Positions 6,022-7,192 of a stretch of 7,192 bases of DNA are shown here, in pieces. Positions within the stretch are counted from its first letter, which is position 1. Every line of letters starts with the position of its first letter. Position numbers and translations under genes: made by a program. The notes below the pieces were generated by a model, which saw only the letters and a list, made by a program, of their open reading frames with translations, did no database searches and was not told where the DNA came from. Origin of the DNA: an uncultured bacterium. Lineage in GTDB: Bacteria > Verrucomicrobiota > Kiritimatiellia > RFP12 > UBA1067. The stretch is from contig URIT01000147.1 in the NCBI GenBank assembly GCA_900547945.1, forward strand, positions 1-7,192, given 5' to 3'.

Positions 6022-6912
6022 ATGAGGAACGTGCTGATGGCATCCTGCTGCCTCTTCGCCGCGCTTGCGGCGGCGGCGGCGAACGAAACGACGCTTGACG
6101 TGCCGGCGGGCAAGACGGTGAAGGTCGAGCCGGGGCGCCTGTTCGAGGGCGGGACGCTCGTGAAGACCGGGGCGGGCTGCCTCGACCTCACGGGGGCTCG
6201 GCTTCGGAACGCGGGACTGGAGGTCCGCGAGGGGACGGCGCTCTTCGCCGGCGGCGGCGCGACGGTCGTCACGACGCGCTACCTGAAGTGGCATGTCACG
6301 AAGACGCGCCCCGCGAAGGGCGGGCCGCCGGACTACGGGGGCAGCGGCTCGCAGTTCAGCGAGTTTCGTCTCTTCCGGGACGGGAAGATGCTGCCGCGCC
6401 CGCCGCGCGCGACGGCGCTCAACGGCCGCCCGGGCTGGCGCGAGGGGCCGCAGATGGGCATCGACGGCGACCTGACGACGAAGTGCTACTTCAATCCGTT
6501 CATCGCGGACTTCGGGGAGGAGGTGACGTTCGACGGCTACTCCTTCGCGACGGCGAATGACGCGATCGGGCGCGACCCGATGTCCTGGACGGTCGAGGCG
6601 GGCGTCGCGGACGGCTCGGCGGTCAGCTGGCTGTCCATCGGGGCGGTTGAGGGCTTCGAGGCGCCGAAGGCGCGCCATGCGGAGGCGGGGAAGGTCTTCC
6701 CCGTGAAGCTGCGCGACGTCGTGCCGCTGAACTACCCGGTAAAGGTGTGCGGGAAGGGGCGGCTCGTCCTCAGGGGTGTCAACGAGACGCTGGAGCGCGT
6801 CACCGGCACGGGCCACATCGTCCTCGAAGGGGCCTCCCTCGACGTCGGCCCCGACGCGGCGTTTGCGGGCACCGTCTCCGGCGACGGCGCGGTCGTGTAC
6901 AAGAAGCGCTGA
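6022..6912 (+). CDS. Secreted protein with autotransporter-type beta-strand repeats and a discoidin-like domain
   Basis: This is a 296-residue exported protein of unknown function. The signal peptide probably ends at AAA-N (after residue 20). Residues 42-58 (EGGTLVKTGAGCLDLTG) match the autotransporter-associated beta-strand repeat pattern (GxLxKxGxGxLxLxG). Residues about 84-208 resemble the F5/8 type C (discoidin) carbohydrate-binding fold as found in Verrucomicrobia-like proteins: RYLKWHVTKTR (86-96), QFSEFRLFRDGK (111-122), GIDGDLTTKCYF (146-157), SWTVEAG (188-194). Residues about 243-292 return to the beta-strand style (GTGHIVLEG, FAGTVSGDG). There is no C-terminal outer-membrane beta-barrel, so it is not a complete autotransporter. 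A purine-rich AAGGAAGGGG stretch precedes the ATG, and the gap to the glycosidase is 19 bp. A glycan-binding surface or periplasmic protein of the locus is a reasonable guess. Cys9 makes a lipoprotein unlikely because the preceding hydrophobic stretch is too short. Confidence 0.75.
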   Translation: MRNVLMASCCLFAALAAAAANETTLDVPAGKTVKVEPGRLFEGGTLVKTGAGCLDLTGARLRNAGLEVREGTALFAGGGATVVTTRYLKWHVTKTRPAKGGPPDYGGSGSQFSEFRLFRDGKMLPRPPRATALNGRPGWREGPQMGIDGDLTTKCYFNPFIADFGEEVTFDGYSFATANDAIGRDPMSWTVEAGVADGSAVSWLSIGAVEGFEAPKARHAEAGKVFPVKLRDVVPLNYPVKVCGKGRLVLRGVNETLERVTGTGHIVLEGASLDVGPDAAFAGTVSGDGAVVYKKR

Positions 6913-6928
6913 ACGGTCGCGCAGTACG

Positions 6929-6964
6929 GCGGGCCAGGGGCCTTTCCGCAACCGGACGGCCCGC
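6929..6964 (+). terminator. GC-rich stem-loop after the operon (weak terminator candidate)
   Basis: GCGGGCC (6929-6935) and GGCCCGC (6958-6964) are perfect 7-bp complements with a 22-nt loop, beginning 16 bp after the stop of the last operon gene. No T run follows, so it does not meet the usual rho-independent pattern. Such stems also occur by chance in DNA this rich in GC. It is listed because it is the only strong hairpin between the operon and the next gene. Confidence 0.25.
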
Positions 6965-7067
6965 GCGACGTGGTGTTCTGCATGACCGATCAGGAGAAAA
7001 TCGCCTGGCGCGACCGCTCTCGGCAACGGGAAGGAGACGCCTCGGGCCGCCTCCACGCCGGGAAATG

Positions 7068-7076
7068 TGGTATACT
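7068..7076 (+). promoter_or_regulatory. Extended -10 promoter for a leaderless transcript
   Basis: TGGTATACT is an extended -10 element (TGn followed by TATACT, five of six matches to TATAAT). No -35-like hexamer stands 16-18 bp upstream, as is usual for extended -10 promoters. The hexamer ends 7 nt before the ATG at 7084, so transcription would start at or within a base or two of the start codon. No Shine-Dalgarno sequence precedes that ATG, which agrees with leaderless initiation. Confidence 0.6.
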
Positions 7077-7083
7077 CGCCAAC

Positions 7084-7192
7084 ATGGAAAAGCTCGCGAC
7101 CGACATCTACACGTTCGACAACCTTGTCCGATATGGGTTCACCTACATCGACAAGACCGACCGGCTCTGGCCGCTCGTCAACCTGTCGGTCG
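7084..7192 (+). CDS. AAA-ATPase-like protein (PF09820 type), N-terminal fragment
   Basis: The first 36 codons are present and the gene runs off the window. The reading begins MEKLATDIYTFDNLVRYG and continues FTYIDKTDRLWPLVNLSV. This matches the opening of the AAA-ATPase-like family, whose members start with a short strand, then a helix containing F..L...GY, then (Y/V)(V/I)DKT, and reach the Walker A motif shortly after. Full members are usually about 500-560 residues and end in a PD-(D/E)XK nuclease-like domain; neither Walker A nor nuclease lies in the window. The family is often present in many copies in anaerobic gut bacteria and its role is unclear. The start follows an extended -10 directly. 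An in-frame ATG at 6982 would add 34 residues unlike the family and has no ribosome site. The gene is probably not part of the sugar operon. Confidence 0.72.
   Translation, partial: MEKLATDIYTFDNLVRYGFTYIDKTDRLWPLVNLSV

Noticed and set aside
6037..6048. Lipobox (MASC) in the discoidin-like protein
   Set aside because: The hydrophobic stretch before Cys9 is too short and the hydrophobic run continues past it to AAA-N, which fits ordinary signal peptidase I cleavage.
4539..7056. Long minus-strand open frames (577 and 368 codons) opposite the glycosidase and discoidin-like genes
   Set aside because: They show no domains, the same skewed composition and no promoter or ribosome site. They are shadows of well-supported plus-strand genes.
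6913..7083. RNA gene or CRISPR-like array in the intergenic stretch
   Set aside because: No tRNA cloverleaf, no repeated units and no conserved RNA motif could be found. There is only one plain GC-rich stem.

Overview
The window is GC-rich DNA in which nearly every codon ends in G or C. One tightly packed plus-strand operon (about 180-6912) fills most of it, and the start of another gene runs off the right edge. The gene mix suggests a gut- or sediment-type member of the Planctomycetes/Verrucomicrobia/Kiritimatiellota group: a periplasmic PPIC lipoprotein, a Gfo/Idh/MocA oxidoreductase, secreted glycosidases, an autotransporter-associated beta-strand-repeat protein and an AAA-ATPase-like gene. 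This taxonomic guess rests on domain content and style only, because no marker gene is present.

Layout: 1-179 is an AT-richer leader with a strong sigma70-like promoter (TTGACA, 18-bp spacer, TATCAT). It also holds a 13-bp palindrome over the -10 and a terminator-like hairpin with a T run. At 180-1427 is a lipoprotein of the SurA/PrsA-like peptidyl-prolyl isomerase class whose parvulin domain looks circularly permuted. It ends in a Lys/Ala/Pro-rich tail built on a 42-bp tandem repeat. At 1429-2514, one base downstream, is a Gfo/Idh/MocA-family NAD(P)-dependent oxidoreductase. At 2549-3763 is a GH88 unsaturated glucuronyl hydrolase with both catalytic aspartates. At 3789-6002 is a secreted alpha-galactosidase-like glycosidase of clan GH-D (GH27/GH36 type). 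At 6022-6912 is a small secreted protein in which a discoidin-like domain sits between two autotransporter-type beta-strand repeats. Bases 6913-7083 are intergenic. At 7084-7192 is the beginning of a PF09820-type AAA-ATPase-like gene, apparently transcribed from an extended -10 so close to the ATG that the mRNA would be leaderless.

How the genes may work together (inference): gaps within the operon are 1, 34, 25 and 19 bp, each downstream gene has its own purine-rich ribosome site, and no internal terminator is visible, so the five genes are probably co-transcribed. GH88 removes the 4,5-unsaturated uronic acid that polysaccharide lyases leave at a non-reducing end. The clan GH-D enzyme would remove an alpha-linked sugar such as galactose. 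The oxidoreductase would oxidise or epimerise a released sugar. The isomerase lipoprotein may help fold the exported enzymes. This makes a small utilisation locus for a uronic-acid-containing, alpha-glycosylated glycan. No lyase, transporter or regulator lies in the window, so the substrate cannot be fixed.
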